A stretch of 64,000 bases of DNA from Chromobotia macracanthus. Lineage: Eukaryota; Chordata; Actinopteri; Cypriniformes; Botiidae. Positions 52,308 through 64,000 of the stretch are shown in pieces (position 1 is the first letter of the stretch; each line of letters starts with the position of its first letter). The DNA is taken from assembly GCA_036877525.1 (NCBI GenBank), contig JAZGTH010000008.1, forward strand, positions 10,322,001 through 10,386,000, given 5' to 3'. Under the pieces are notes generated by a model, which was not told the origin of the DNA, searched no databases, and was given only the letters and a program-made list of their open reading frames with translations. Position numbers and translations under genes: made by a program.

Positions 52308-55300
52308 CTGAGGGGAGATGAAGAAGAGCATTCTTACATAAAGGTTTATCTATCTACTATTCATCTTTCACAGACCACACACAAGAGAAGATGTCATTCT
52401 GACCTGCTGAGGTGGCGGCTCGTTGCCTCGACTGGTGAGTCTGCTGAGGATACCACGCTCGGACATCTGCAGCCGGGCTGACACGGGTGGGACCCGTGAG
52501 AGCATGGAGGGCAACCGCGTCACGTCGGCCTTCATATCGCTCAAGAGCTCCTCCAACTGGTTTAGAACTGAAAAGGGTTAAAACATTTCAAATTACAGAC
52601 CGTTAAATGCAGGGTGATTGTTCCAGAAACATTTTTGTCATGCTGGTTGAAAGTTTTTTTACATCCTGATAGCAATCACTAGGTGGTCTAAATGTATTTA
52701 TGTAAATATCTTCTGTGGAAGGCACTGGACCATAAAATGCTCATGTCCCATTTGCCTGTCAAACTATGTATGCGTTCATGTGTTTTGGAGGAGGCGTGGC
52801 ATTGGAGAGCACTCGATTGCACTATTGCTAACCTCTCTGAAACTGCCCACCCTACCTTTAAGGGGTTGTATCATACATTTTGAACATCACTTGTCTACCT
52901 AAGGTCCATTTACACGAGGCCCATGATTTTTGTGTCATCATTTAGCCAAGTAAAGGTTATAACACAACCAAACATTTCTTAGTTCTTATTTGGCTCATGC
53001 AGTACATTTCTATGAACCTAATTTAATGAACAGCAAGCAAGATGGAGCAGCTCCAAGTATGTGAGTGGTAATTATATTTTCGCAATATTACACCTTTGTG
53101 CAACACAGCATTGGCTGGCTTGTTTCCAGAGAGTGACTCTTTGGAGAGGTGTTGGTGGGACTCAGCCAGACATTCCACTTCAGTGAAACGTGTGTTGAGG
53201 GCCATGGCGGGGTGACTGGGGTCCTGAGTCATGTTCAGGTACGCCGCACGACGGAGCTGCTCCTCAATGACCAAAGCCTGTTCCAGGAGCTGAAAACAGA
53301 GAGCAGGTAAGCGAGAATCCAGAATGTGTGGATGTAAAGCTTTAATATGTCTCTTTTTAAAACAAATGACTCCTGCCTTAAATCGTCTGGCGAGAAATTT
53401 GTTCTTCATTTCTAAGTAGTTTCCTTTGTGCATCTCCGTTTTGAAGGGTTCATTGAGGATGGCGTACCGTGGGTCATTCTGAATGTCCTGCCAGCGGGCA
53501 TAACCATGTCTGATACAAACACCTGTTAAGGATTCACCTCATATACAATAAAGCACACAAACTATAGTGAAAATATGACTTATAGAAAACAGCACCTTGG
53601 ACTGCTTTTGCTCTTTCTGACAATGAAAATAAAAATATTAGTGAGTGGAAATATTAAGACAGCTCATACCGTGCTAACAGGGAACATTCTCAGAATGTTA
53701 GGTAATGTTCTCCAAAAGTTCTTTCAAAGTTATCAAAAATGTTCCTGCAGTAACGTTAGTAGAACATTTTTAATGTTTTATATTATATCTATCAAAAATG
53801 TTATTCTTAAGGTGTTGGAAAATTTTAAAAACGTTACAAAATTGAAAAATGTTAGGGTAACGTTCTTACAACCTAGAATTGTTAACTAGGAAGACATTAT
53901 GAAAAGATCTGGGAGGATACGTAACGATGCCTGCCAGCAGCCAGTAGTCATGGCGACGGTGCCAGATGTCATACATTTTGCCAGATGACACAGCTGCACG
54001 TTCCTCAGTCTGCCACAGTGTGTGTAACTCTAAATATACAAAACACGCAGATCAAGACGCATGCAACTCTTATTCGCATTACCTGCTATTGTTTGCACAT
54101 TATTCCTATTCTTATGTCCGTGATTGAATGCATGGCCATATGGGAACGCCTGTCAAAGGGAGACATTAAATCATAACGATGTCAATAAGACAGGAAGTCA
54201 CCTGTGAATCCTCCATCTGCGATGTTAAACATGAAGCGTGTCTTGACGCTGTTCTTGTCATCTTTGTGACTCTCGTCTGTGTCGTCCCTCATATCTTTCT
54301 CTCCATTCAGCTGGCTCTCAAGAGGGTCTTCAGATTTGAAATCATCAGGATTAGCTGGTGAAACTGCTCCATTTAACAAGAACCAGAGCAGAAGTGGTTT
54401 TAAAAAACCATGCCAGTTTCACAATTAAATGAATTTGGAAATATAATAAACAGACTGCTGCTTACACTGACCTGTTTTTTGCTCCTTATCATCGGTTTTT
54501 GCTGGACTGGGTTTATTTTCCCCTCTCTCTGGAGAAGTTTCTTTCACTCTGTCAGAGTCTAAAACAAACCATATGTTTTATTATTGTATGTTTGTTTTGT
54601 TTATAGAACAGTTCTGAAATATTATAGGCATGTTGAAAAGCCTTCACCTAAAGCTGTTTGATTGGCTGACGGCTCACTAGGTTTAGTGGACAGCTGTGCT
54701 TGATTGGACGCTGGCTCTGATTGGACGGGTGGAGTGTCATTTTTTCCACTCTCTTCCATTAGCTTCTCCCCTGCGCTGCCACTCTTTGGTTCTTCGCTCT
54801 CATTGGTCTTCTCTGGTCCAGGGGAGGGTTCTGGCATAAATGACTGCTGTGAGGGAAAAGAGATATTTTAATAAGAACTAGAGGGTGGGGAGAGATTTCT
54901 TAAGCGTGATGTATGACAGTCTGACCTCAGGGTCCGAAGATTTGGTGCTCTCTGGTTCTGTAATCTCCTTCTCTTCTTGAGAACCAGATACTAATTCAGT
55001 CTTATCTGTAAAAATGGGCCAAGGTAAGAGAGATCAGTTAACCTGAGACATGAACATCCACATTATCCATTGCTGAATAAACACACACACACACCTGGGG
55101 GTACAGGAGTGCTGGGTTGGGTCGGAACCGGACTGGCTGGGACAGGTGTGTTAGGATCCGATGAGATACTTTCAGTCAGTTTTTTAAGCTCTAATCCCGC
55201 AGGAATCAGATCTGGTGTGCTGAACTTCCCATTCACATGCTCAAACTCCTGAACCTATAAACACCAGAGAAAAAGGAGATATTTCAGTAGATGCTGGTCA

Positions 55301-58300
55301 GATGATGTCATATTTAATATTTTTAATCTTTAAGTGGATGAAAGATCAGCTGTGGTGGTAGAACTAAAGTCTGTTCAAAATGTCGAACTGTTGCGTACCA
55401 AAGCTTTGATTGTTCAGCCAACTAACAAACAAATGCATCTTTCCATGAATTTCTAGTGCACACAGAATACTTAATTTCCATGTTTACATCTGGAAATTAG
55501 ATCATTAAGCACATTTATTTCAATTAACGTTCCCATAATCTTTGAAAAACCTGACAAAAAATCATCTGCAACTTTTCAAGTTAAACATTTCAAAACTGAG
55601 CAAGTAATTTACTACCTTCTTGCGGACCAAAGACATGACACCGATCCGGGTGAGAACGTGTTGGCGGGACAGCCCCTCCCTTGGGACCCCATCAGCGAAC
55701 GTCTCTGCTCCATCTGCCCCTGGTTCACACAGATGCCTCATGAACAGAGACACGTAAGCCCTAAAAAACCCATGGGAAAGAATGACCAATAAACATTTCA
55801 TCAGATCACTATCTTGAATCTGTGTTTGCAGCTGTGATGTGTTTGTATATGCGCCAGATTCAGAGCTCTAGACTGAGTGATATACACAGCACCTGAATTC
55901 CTTCTCGCTTTTTCCTCTCAGGTCCCGGACCAGCCAATGAGAGTTGAAGGCATCTTGTGGGGGCATCCCCCACCGCATGATCGCGTTCAGGAAGGCTTTC
56001 CGTTGCCGGGCGTTAAATCCCAGCACCTGAAACCCCAAAGGTTATATTACTGTACGTCTGTAGCCAAAGCTCATGTGCGTGAAAAATCTCTCACTTCATA
56101 AACGTCATGAGAAGTTTCACCTCTATATTTCCTCCAACTCTGGCCAGCAACGGAGGCAGCGGTTTATCCCGATCACTCTTCAGCTGTCTGCGAGACTGCC
56201 TGCGTCCTCCTGGAGGAAGAACCAAAATGAAAAATGTTAATGACAAAATTAATGACAGAGATGATAAAAATTAATGACAGAACATTAATAACAGAGATGA
56301 TAAATGCAGGTGCGGCAATAACAACTATTCATTCTGGAATATAAAAAGACATGAAAACATGCTAAAAATTACGTGTTTTTTTGCATATGGCAATAAAATC
56401 AGGTCAGAATTTCAACATTATATTAGTATAGTGTACAACCTTCATTTTCTGTGAAGCAGCTTTGAAACTATATGCATTGTGAAAAGCACTATACTGCACA
56501 TAAATGTGAATTAAATTGAATTTGTATACTACAAATACTGCTGACAAACAAATTAAACGAATGCATTACTCTGCCAACAGATACAGAAATTGCACAAACA
56601 TCATTTTACTTAATACATCTTGTGCTCAGACATTCATGATATAAAAGGGAAAATTGCTTTCACTTCAGTCCACTCATACTGTGGTCTCAGCTTACCTTCT
56701 GGACGCTCCTCAAAATCTTCATCCTCATCCTCAGACCCAACAGAGTATTCAGACTGATTGTCTGAAAGATCGTCCTGCCACTCTGAACACAGTAACACAT
56801 GTACACTCCTGTTGACTCTTATGCTGAGGTGTTGTACTGTCAGCATCTGTGTGTGCTGTAGGTACCTTGGTCCTCCTGGGAGGCATCATTGTAGTTGACC
56901 TGTTTGCGGATGCGTTTGCCTTTGCCCAGATTCCTGGCCAAATCCTCCTGCTGCTGCTCGTAATGGTGCCGCAAGAGCTTCTCCCAGTAGTCTGGATCAA
57001 CATTCTCCTCCTGCTTAATAATCTCCCTCTGGACCTCCTCCTGCAGGTACACACACAAACAAACACACACGTGCAACATTTTGCCCTAATAGAACAAAGC
57101 AGTAAATAAAGCGTCTCTTATTGTTTGATCCATGCACAAAACGTGGGTTTCACTTCAAAAGGATAGGCAATGTTTCTCTTTGATCTCTTGTTTAACAGAA
57201 CCAGGTATTAAGAACTCACCTCTCCATCTTCCTCTCTCACTACATACTGAGCCACCTTAAATGAGCTCAGGTACTCATTCATGTTCTGGATCTCTGTGTC
57301 TTCTGTGGCATCCTGACTGCGGTCCAGCAGTTTGGAGATGGCGTTATCATCATAGTGGATCACACTACCTTCCTCTCCGTCTTTATTTTCTCCTGCAGGA
57401 AACATCATACATAGACAGATGGGCTGTAGCTCTAGGTACTATATATCTATAAATACAATTTGAGGAACACAGAACATGAAGTGACATAAGCCATTGCAAG
57501 AATACATAGACCAAGCTCACCCATAGTTCTGGCAGCTTCCACGTCATCTTTGAAAAGTTCCTCAGTACCAAACTTCAGAATATCATCCAGTTCCTGTTTA
57601 GACATGGAGCCCGTTTTAGAGCCTAAGCCAGGCCGCACCACCAGGTGGGTCAGCATCATTTTTCGCTTGGCCACCTGCGTGATTCGTTCCTCTACAGATG
57701 CCCGCGTTACGAAACGATAGATCATAACTTTCTTATTTTGCCCAATACGATGTGCCCTGCTGAATGCCTGCAAAAAATGCAAAGACATATTGCAAAAAAA
57801 ATAAAGATAAATATAAAGTAAAAAATATGCTAATAACTGCTCTAACAGAAGTTATTAACAGACATCTGAATAACAGACAGCAAAAATAATAAACATTAAA
57901 ATATAAATTAAATTATTAAAATATATATATTTCACATACATATATTTTACATGAATTTAAAACATAGCAACAGAAATAATGAAATCATAAGAAAAACATC
58001 CTCTGGGTCATAAATAAGCATGACTCTCAGTGCATGCTTGTATGTCGCATTACCTGAATATGTTGAATTACCTGAATGTCATTGTGTGGGTTCCAGTCAG
58101 AATCATATATGATTACTGTGTCTGCGGTTGCCAGATTAATACCCAATCCTCCAGCACGTGTAGAAAGCAGAAAACAGAACTGCTGGGCTCCGGGTGCTGC
58201 ATACAGAGTGACAGCCAGTTAGTTTTAGTGCTTCAGTGCCCATATCCAACACACACAAACATCACCGCAGTTTCACCGCCGGCATTCTTACCATTAAAGC

Positions 58301-61300
58301 GATCGATGGCCTCTTGTCGCAACCCCCCGGTGATGCCACCATCAATACGCTCGTATTTATACCCCTCGAACTCCAGGAAGTCCTCCAGCAGGTCCAGCAT
58401 CTTTGTCATCTGAGAGAAAGAGCAACAATGTGGGATGAGACACAAACAGGAAAGAACTCAGTAGTATACAACAAATTGACAAATGGCAGCACACCCAGCA
58501 GGGTTGCCAGATCATGCTAAATTCCACTCATGCACAACAGAAACACAGCCTTTTCCTTTAAGAGACTGAATAAACATGTAATATGCTCTTACATTAATAT
58601 GTATGTTTATTCTCAACTACTTGAGAAAAGAAAAGGGTGGCAAAATGAAAAGTCTTATCAGGACAAAGTCCCTTTACTTGCACCATTCATCAAACTAATG
58701 GATGCAATAATTCCACAAGCAATTTAAAAGGGAGGAAAAACAGTCTAAGGACTAAACAATAAAGAGGAGATAAATATAGGCCCCGCCTTTTCATTTGTCA
58801 ACTCCATTTAAAAGATGAATGAGCTCTGCTCTTATTTTCTATTCACAGTTTACCATCTAATTAATCTTCCACAGAAGCAGAGGCGAGACCGGTGCATATT
58901 TATGGTTTTATTGTTATTCACGGGGTGTTTAAATGAGGAAATAAAAAATACACAACACCTGAGAGAAGATGAGGACTCTGTGGCCTTCATCTTTGAGTTT
59001 TTTTAACATCTTCTGAAGCAGCGTGAGTTTGCCTGAGGATTTCACCAGAAGGTTTCCGTCATACGAGCCGTTAGGTAAGACAGGAGCTTCCTGCGTACAT
59101 GAAGATTGAACATATTTAAAATGAGTACATTAATTTTATACTTTTTTACAGGACACCAACCATAAAAAACATTAATGCAGAAACAATGGAAACAGGATTT
59201 TTACAGTTTTTGGAACAAAGAAAATGTGAATAGTGCTTGCCCATTCAAAACTCACTGCCACGATGCTACTGTGCTATGTGGTTGCTAGGTAGTTTACTGA
59301 CCAAAGTCAAAAGAGCCCACCCCCATGTCTCTATGATATTCTTGTGTCTGGATATGGCTTGGGTCCATTCTTTAAGGTAAATCTATAGTATATTTATTTA
59401 TTTATTGCCTATTTTATTATCCACCAGGTAAAAATTAACTGCACATTCAGAAATGTAGTATTATCACCTCTAGAAGCTTCATAATTTTAGGCATCATGCC
59501 TGTAGCACAGTGTTAACAGTGTAACAAAACCCTCCTTGTTAATATTAGCAACAGTAAACATGATATTTGTCTTAGCAGCACTATCTCTCTATCAACCAAT
59601 GCTAAACAGCTTCAGTATTATAGTCCTCTTTTGTCCTTGAACATGAGAGTATAAGATAAGGCTTTTCCAGACCCTAAGAAGCAATACGCTCTTAAGCAAA
59701 AGGTTATTCTGGATACCTTTAAATAGCTCTTATACAATATATGCTAAAAATACACCCTAGCCTCTCTGCAGCAGAGACTGTATGCATTCATATGTTCCCC
59801 TCCCTACTCTCCTCACCACTGCAGCCACTGGAAACAGGTACGGATGGTTGCAACATTTTTTCAGGTCCATCATGATGTTGAGAAGCGACACTTGGTTCCC
59901 GCCTCCCTTAGAATTTAGCGCCTCGAAGTTCCGCGTTAAAATAAACTTGTAGTATTTCCTGGGAGATAGAGAAGTAGGTCTTGCATATGAAATTATGAAA
60001 TATAGTATTCAAAGATGAAAGAGTTTAATTGGATAATTTAGTATTAGCAGGATCATAGGGAACATAATAACTGGGATGGACTGACTTCTGCATCGGACTC
60101 AGTTCCACTCGCACAATGAGCTCCGTTTTTGACGGCATGTTCTTGAAGACATCTGCCTTCAACCTCCTGAGCATGTGAGGTCCCAGCAGGTCATGGAGTT
60201 TTTTAATCTGGTCCTCTTTTGAGATATCCGCAAACTCTTCCAGAAAACCCTCCAGGTTACTGCATGCAAAAGCAAATTCTGTTCAGAATTTTGCGATACG
60301 GAGCTCACTTTCATCTAATCTCACGGAAAACATATTCCAATCTAAGGTCTGCAATCGCTCTGCAGGAGTTCATTATTCTACTAGCAGATCTATGAATCAC
60401 AAGGTGAATCATGCCGACTGCAATCTTACTTGAAGCGCTCAGGGGTGAGAAAGTTGAGCAGGTGGAAAAGCTCTTCTAGATTGTTCTGCAAAGGGGTTCC
60501 GGTCAGAAGCAGTTTGTAGTAGATTTTGTAGCCATTTAGGATTCTGAAAAACTGAGTGTTGAGAGTTTCACTGATTACAATCTATTGATTAAGTAACGAG
60601 AAAAAAGACAAATTCAAAATAACATTTTTGTTACTTAATGGAAATGTTAGGAAAACGTTCTTAAAACTTAAAATTGTTAGCTGGGTTAATGATGTCACAG
60701 AGATGAGATGCTAGTTTTTACAAAGTAGATTTCTCTTTTAATTCTGTACCTTTGATTGGTTATTCTTCAGCCGGTGGGCTTCATCTACAACCAGACAGGC
60801 CCAGGTAATCGAGCCCAGAATGGCCTGATCAATGGTGATCAGTTCATATGATGTCAGCAGCACATGAAACTTTATTGGACAGTCCTTCTGTGACAAAAAA
60901 TAAATAAATAATAATATTAATAATAAACAAAGGCAGTCCAACACATTTGTATCTCTTATTATTTTGTTTTAAAATAAAAATGCATGCTTATAAACTCCTT
61001 CACACCAAGTTCGAAATAGCAAAGATTTAGTTTTTTTTATTCTGATGCTAAAGCAAACTTAGCATTTAATTGTTTGGATGTCTTTAAAAATGAATTTCAT
61101 ATTGATAACTTTTTGTAGAGAATCATAAAACGTTAATATTGTGTAAAATGTTTTTGTGTAAAAATAGTGTAAAAAATGTTGGTGGCAATTATTTTACATC
61201 ACATCCTAACTAGCTAGTTTGGCTGGTTAGGACAAAAACTCAAATTTACATGAAAGATATAGCATAGTCACTTTGTTGTATTGCATCTAGTAAAAACATA

Positions 61301-63864
61301 GCAGAAAGCATTAACTGTTCTATTATAAAACCTTTATAATGCACATATCCAACATCACAATAACGTTCTCTAACCTTCATGCGGAAAACCTTGCGACCTT
61401 TGACGGCACCGTCCTCGAAGGTAAACTCATTCTCACGGATGACGGCCCTGCTCTCCTTGTCCCCTGTGTACGTCACCACATAGAACTCCGGAGCCCACAT
61501 CTCGAACTCTCTTTCCCAGTTGATGATGGTGGACAGTGGGGCACTGACCAGAAACGGTCCTTTGGAGTGACCCTGAAACAACAACAACCCTTGTTACACA
61601 CTGTTCTGTTCTCCATCAATACACATTTGACAGAAGGTTCAAATGGTGTCTGAACCTCTTTGTAGAGTGAGTACAGGAACACGATAGTCTGCACAGTCTT
61701 GCCCAGGCCCATTTCATCAGCCAAAATTGTGTCAGTTCCTTGAGCCCATGAGAAACGCAACCAGTTCAGGCCCTCCAGCTGGTACGGGTGCAAAGTCCCG
61801 CCCGTGTCATCGATGTACCAGGGCTGCTGTTCAAATTTGATGGTGGGCTGTGAACAATAACGATAAGATAGTGATACAATGATCTAAAAAGCATCCAATT
61901 AAAATTCTAGGACTGTCATTCTACTACAAGAAGTAATGAAATTCATTATATGATATGCTGATTAATTCAAGTCATCACAAACATAATCACAGTATTTGCT
62001 AAGAAGGTGAAATGAAGATAATTCAGTGAAATGACTGTGGCACACGAGTACAGTATTGAACTACTGAACTGACACAGTGTCAAGTTAACAGTAATTCAAC
62101 TGCCGCTCAAAACAGTGTTCTGTTAGAAGCTCTTTTCCCTCCAGCTGTTTTTGTACACAAGAACTTTGCTTGTGTGAACGCCTCCTTTTACATTTTGTGC
62201 TGCTTGCTCTTGGTTACTGTGGCACCTCACTCAGATGGCAAAACAATTCCATATTACATCTTTACACTTAGGCCAGAGAGCTTTAATTTAAAGGGCTAAA
62301 TTACATCTTTACTAAATTTCAGCCATATTTTGAAAATTATTTTTAAAATTATTAACGCCCTACTAAATCCATAAAACAGCGGGATCACACTCACGTCCAC
62401 AATGGGAGCATCTGGAGGAGGTTGTCTCCTCCTCCCTTCGTCTTTCAGGTGCTTTCCCTTTCTAAAGAGCAGGGGATGGTGGCTCTCTCCCAGCACTTGC
62501 TCCCTGGTAATTCAAAGTGGAGCGTAAGTGTAGGAGTGTCAGTGTGCTGACTAAAACAACGTGAATTTGAAATAAAACTCACCTGTGGTCCCAGTAGGCT
62601 TGTTTAAAGCTGTCATATTCTGGGATGTCAAAATCATCAGTCTCCCAGGTGCACTGATCATATGACAGGTCTCTCCACTTTATCAGGTAGTGAACATCTC
62701 CATCCTTATCAAAGCTTTGACATACACAACACACTTAAGCCATAGTATTCATATCTTGTATTCATGCTAAGTTCAAGATGTACACAGTGGATCTGTATTT
62801 CAAATTTTGAGACCAATTTGAAATACCACAGCTGAAAGAGAATGTTTTCTAAACATCCCTCTTATCCACAGTGTTCTTACTGTAACATTAGTAGAACAAT
62901 TTTTTAACGTTATATATATCCTATCAAACACATTAATAAAAAAACATTACAGAACTAAAAAGGTTTAAATAATGTTCTTACAATCAAGCAATAATGTTAA
63001 TACAATGTCTAAAAAACTGGACATTTTGAACGTTCCTAGAACGATAGATTTAAATAGATTTTATTCAAAATAACATTTTAACATTTAACAACATTAAGGA
63101 AATGTTCTTACAACACAAAATTATCAGCTGGGACCGTACTCAGATGTTTCATTTTGATTTTTACTCATAAAAGTAATTTTATTAAAACGAGACGTACGTA
63201 CATTTTCTATTAATCATGGCAGCAGACCTCAAATATTAATAAAAGTATGGAGAAGAGCAATATAACCTGGCGAATAGTCTATATACACTTGGAATGCTTA
63301 AAATATGGCCCACCCCACCTGTGGTTGAGGATTCGGTGAATGATCATCCACTCCGGCTTGATGCCGTAACGGTAGAATCTCTCCTCCATGGCTGCATACT
63401 GAGGATCTTTGCTCCGCCTCTTTTCATTGTTAAGCTCCTCCTCTCCAGAGCCATAGTCATATGGAGGCGGTTCGTCCATGTCATTCTTGCGCTGGTAGTT
63501 GCGGTACATTACCGTATGGTACAGTTCCAGCTGCATCATAGAAAGAGGAAATCACCGTAAGCTTTCTTTAAAAAGACACTGAAAATGTTCATCTTGCTAC
63601 AGAAACAAGCTATAAGAGCATTCATGACTGTGGTAATGTTGGCTCTGGGATCCTTACCTGTAGTTCGCTGACCCACGAGCAGTGCCAGTAAGACAGACCA
63701 GCCCATTTCACAAACAGCTGCCTTTCTGGATGGCCTTTCAGTGGAGGTTTGGCTAAACTGTCCACCTTCTCTCCGTCCTGCCCAGGGGGAACCTCAGGAG
63801 GTAAAGGGGGATCCCCCCATGCCCAATGCAGAATCCTCTGGACTTTTCCTTTTAGTGGTGGACA
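51452..63864 (-). CDS. chd5: chromodomain helicase DNA-binding protein 5, partial (5' end beyond window)
   Basis: Encodes a Mi-2/CHD-family nucleosome-remodelling ATPase, a core subunit of NuRD-type histone deacetylase complexes in the nucleus. Exons (minus): 63864-63658, 63530-63319, 62714-62583, 62503-62395, 61847-61656, 61572-61375, 60887-60750, 60551-60430, 60259-60086, 59958-59817, 59090-58959, 58409-58292, 58196-58072, 57767-57521, 57392-57220, 57040-56866, 56782-56696, 56209-56121, 56026-55893, 55760-55616, 55254-55095, 55005-54926, 54846-54648, 54558-54472, 54354-54202, 54029-53921, 53509-53377, 53289-53094, 52567-52404, 52307-52181, 51579-51452 (stop). Phases agree at all 30 junctions; total 4,587 bp, 1,528 residues. 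CHD5 is favoured over CHD3/CHD4 by AFNSHWLVRDL, EFRAYVSLF, NYNDASQEDQEWQDDLSDNQ and SSDPNTPVPASP. PHD fingers are off the right edge. Confidence 0.93.
51883..52112 (-). mobile_element. family A element in chd5 intron
   Basis: Contains GGATTCTGTCAAAAAGTG, TCTTTCTTCTGTGGAACACA and GATTCCACAGAAGAA arms, and ends AAGTATCCCTTT. Orientation is nominal because the arms are inverted. Confidence 0.6.
52404..54029 (-). CDS. chd5: chd5 CHDCT2 domain exons
   Basis: Exons 54029-53921, 53509-53377, 53289-53094 and 52567-52404 encode the conserved C-terminal CHDCT2 domain: [100 protein letters not shown] and LNQLEELLSDMKADVTRLPS. The intron between 53377 and 53289 starts with GC rather than GT. Confidence 0.93.
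52690..52865 (+). repeat. dispersed repeat, family D, copy 2
   Basis: TCTTCTGTGGAAGGCACTGG, TTGCCTGTCAAACTATGTAT, GGAGGAGGCGTGGCATTGGA and CCACCCTACCTTTAAG match the order of strings at 17955-18165. Confidence 0.7.
53673..53890 (+). mobile_element. family C element in chd5 intron
   Basis: Starts GCTAACAGGGAACATTCTCA and ends CTTACAACCTAGAATTGTTA. It makes up most of the 411-bp intron between exons 54029-53921 and 53509-53377. Confidence 0.75.
54202..55254 (-). CDS. chd5: chd5 variable linker exons
   Basis: Exons 55254-55095, 55005-54926, 54846-54648, 54558-54472 and 54354-54202 encode a disordered Glu/Ser/Pro/Lys-rich linker: VQEFEHVNGKFSTPDLIPAG, SSDPNTPVPASP, then EPSPGPEKTNESEEPKSGSA and SDRVKETSPERGENKPSPAK, before VKTRFMFNIADGGFT. 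SSDPNTPVPASP is specific to CHD5 among the paralogues I can recall. The donor of exon 55095 sits in a (GT)7 run. Confidence 0.88.
55616..57392 (-). CDS. chd5: chd5 post-helicase region (DUF1087 and CHDCT1/SANT-SLIDE-like part)
   Basis: Exons 57392-57220, 57040-56866, 56782-56696, 56209-56121, 56026-55893 and 55760-55616. They read SVIHYDDNAISKLLDRSQDA, NMNEYLSSFKVAQYVVREED, EREIIKQEENVDPDYW-like sequence, LARNLGKGKRIRKQVNYND, an acidic stretch SVGSEDEDEDFEERPEG, then [20 protein letters not shown] and RHLCEPGADGAETFADGVPR. The second half matches the CHD C-terminal DNA-binding region. The acceptor of exon 56209 is a NAGNAG pair. Confidence 0.93.
57521..59958 (-). CDS. chd5: chd5 Snf2 ATPase, C-terminal lobe
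   Basis: Exons 59958-59817, 59090-58959, 58409-58292, 58196-58072 and 57767-57521. Motifs: SLLNIMMDLKKCCNHPYLFP, then [20 protein letters not shown] (IV), YKYERIDGGITGGLRQEAID, STRAGGLGINLATADTVI (V) and AFSRAHRIGQNKKVMIYRFV (VI, arginine finger R..R). After this come ASVEERITQVAKRKMMLTHL and LDDILKFGTEELFKDDVE. Intact helicase C domain. Confidence 0.95.
60086..61847 (-). CDS. chd5: chd5 Snf2 ATPase, N-terminal lobe
   Basis: Exons 61847-61656, 61572-61375, 60887-60750, 60551-60430 and 60259-60086. Motifs in order: GGTLHPYQLEGLNWLRFSWA (Q-motif region), DEMGLGKT (Walker A, motif I), LVSAPLSTIINWEREFEMWA (Ia), VVDEAHRLKNNQSK (Walker B, DEAH, motif II), LLLTGTPLQNNLEELFHLLN (III) and DLLGPHMLRRLKADVFKNMP. 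All catalytic residues are present, so the enzyme looks active. Confidence 0.95.
60615..60685 (+). mobile_element. family C element fragment in chd5 intron
   Basis: Only the right end remains: AAACGTTCTTAAAACTTAAA then ATTGTTAGCTGGG. Confidence 0.65.
62395..63864 (-). CDS. chd5: chd5 tandem chromodomain exons
   Basis: Exons 63864-63658, 63530-63319, 62714-62583 and 62503-62395. They begin within chromodomain 1 (KGKVQRILHWAWGDPP, then LFVKWAGLSYWHCSWVSELQ) and continue through LELYHTVMYRNYQRKNDMDE. Chromodomain 2 follows: GIKPEWMIIHRILNH, then SFDKDGDVHYLIKWRDLSYD and QCTWETDDFDIPEYD. The last exon encodes a basic, variable linker (RKGKHLKDEGRRRQPPPDAP) leading to IVDPTIKFEQQPWYI. In CHD proteins the tandem chromodomains pack on the ATPase and gate DNA access. 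Confidence 0.93.
62830..63133 (+). mobile_element. family C element in chd5 intron
   Basis: Contains GTTCTTACTGTAACATTAGT, AACGTTATATATATCC, GAACGTTCCTAGAACG and ends ACACAAAATTATCAGCTGGGA. The left terminus is diverged. Confidence 0.7.
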
Positions 63865-64000
63865 CTAGGATACGATGTGAAAGCAGTTGATTACATTACA
63901 TGGAAGTAATGTAATCCTCACTAATACACATTAAATTACACATAGCTTGTATATCATAACATTAGACCTATAGTCTTCAAACCAATTTTACACCATACAA

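Noticed and set aside
51452..63864. Assignment as chd4 or chd3
   Set aside because: Several diagnostic peptides (AFNSHW, EFRAYVSLF, SSDPNTPVPASP) favour CHD5, although the terminal SIM-like exon resembles CHD3.

Overview
This window is vertebrate nuclear DNA, most likely from a teleost fish and probably a cyprinid-like species. The evidence is small exons with GT-AG splice sites in large AT-rich introns, vertebrate-only gene families (an ARHGEF10L-type Rho GEF and a CHD5-type NuRD ATPase), a tRNA-derived SINE carrying the fish core (GCACTGTAAGTC...AGCATCTGCTAAAT), many short inverted-repeat elements and abundant (GA)n/(TA)n microsatellites. No bacterial or viral features are seen.

Layout. 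(1) Positions 1 to about 44.1 kb carry the minus-strand gene arhgef10l. I placed 17 exons by splice sites, reading phase and similarity to the remembered ARHGEF10L protein. They run from an acidic N-terminal region (44125 down to 26945), through a Dbl-homology (DH) GEF domain (23698 to 14785), to the PH region (11158 to 3890). The C-terminal WD40-like half lies beyond the left edge. The two most upstream exons (44.1 and 42.4 kb) rest on splice phase only. (2) Inside the large intron 31133-42413 lie two unusual things: a 3.4-kb satellite of about 191 copies of an 18-bp unit (31973-35417), and a nested plus-strand gene (37159-42047). The nested gene has its own TATA box, signal peptide, three exons and poly(A) signal, and encodes a secreted Pro/Gln/Ala/Ser-rich tandem-repeat protein that I cannot name. 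As assembled, its reading frame is broken twice inside the repeats. (3) 44.1-49.4 kb holds a degenerate relative of the nested gene's 3' end (about 48.24-48.77 kb) and a possible CCAAT/GC-box promoter. (4) 49.46-63.86 kb carries the 3' part of chd5 on the minus strand: 31 phase-consistent exons giving about 1,528 residues. These cover chromodomain 1 (partial), chromodomain 2, the complete Snf2 ATPase/helicase, the CHD C-terminal domains and a terminal SUMO-interaction-like motif. The PHD fingers and N-terminus lie beyond the right edge.

The two large genes are head-to-tail on the minus strand. In human both families map to 1p36, so the linkage supports the paralogue calls. They do not work in one pathway: Arhgef10l activates Rho GTPases in the cytoplasm, and Chd5 remodels nucleosomes in the nucleus. 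The nested repeat gene is the most novel item. The introns are populated by at least four dispersed repeat families, each with several copies in this window.
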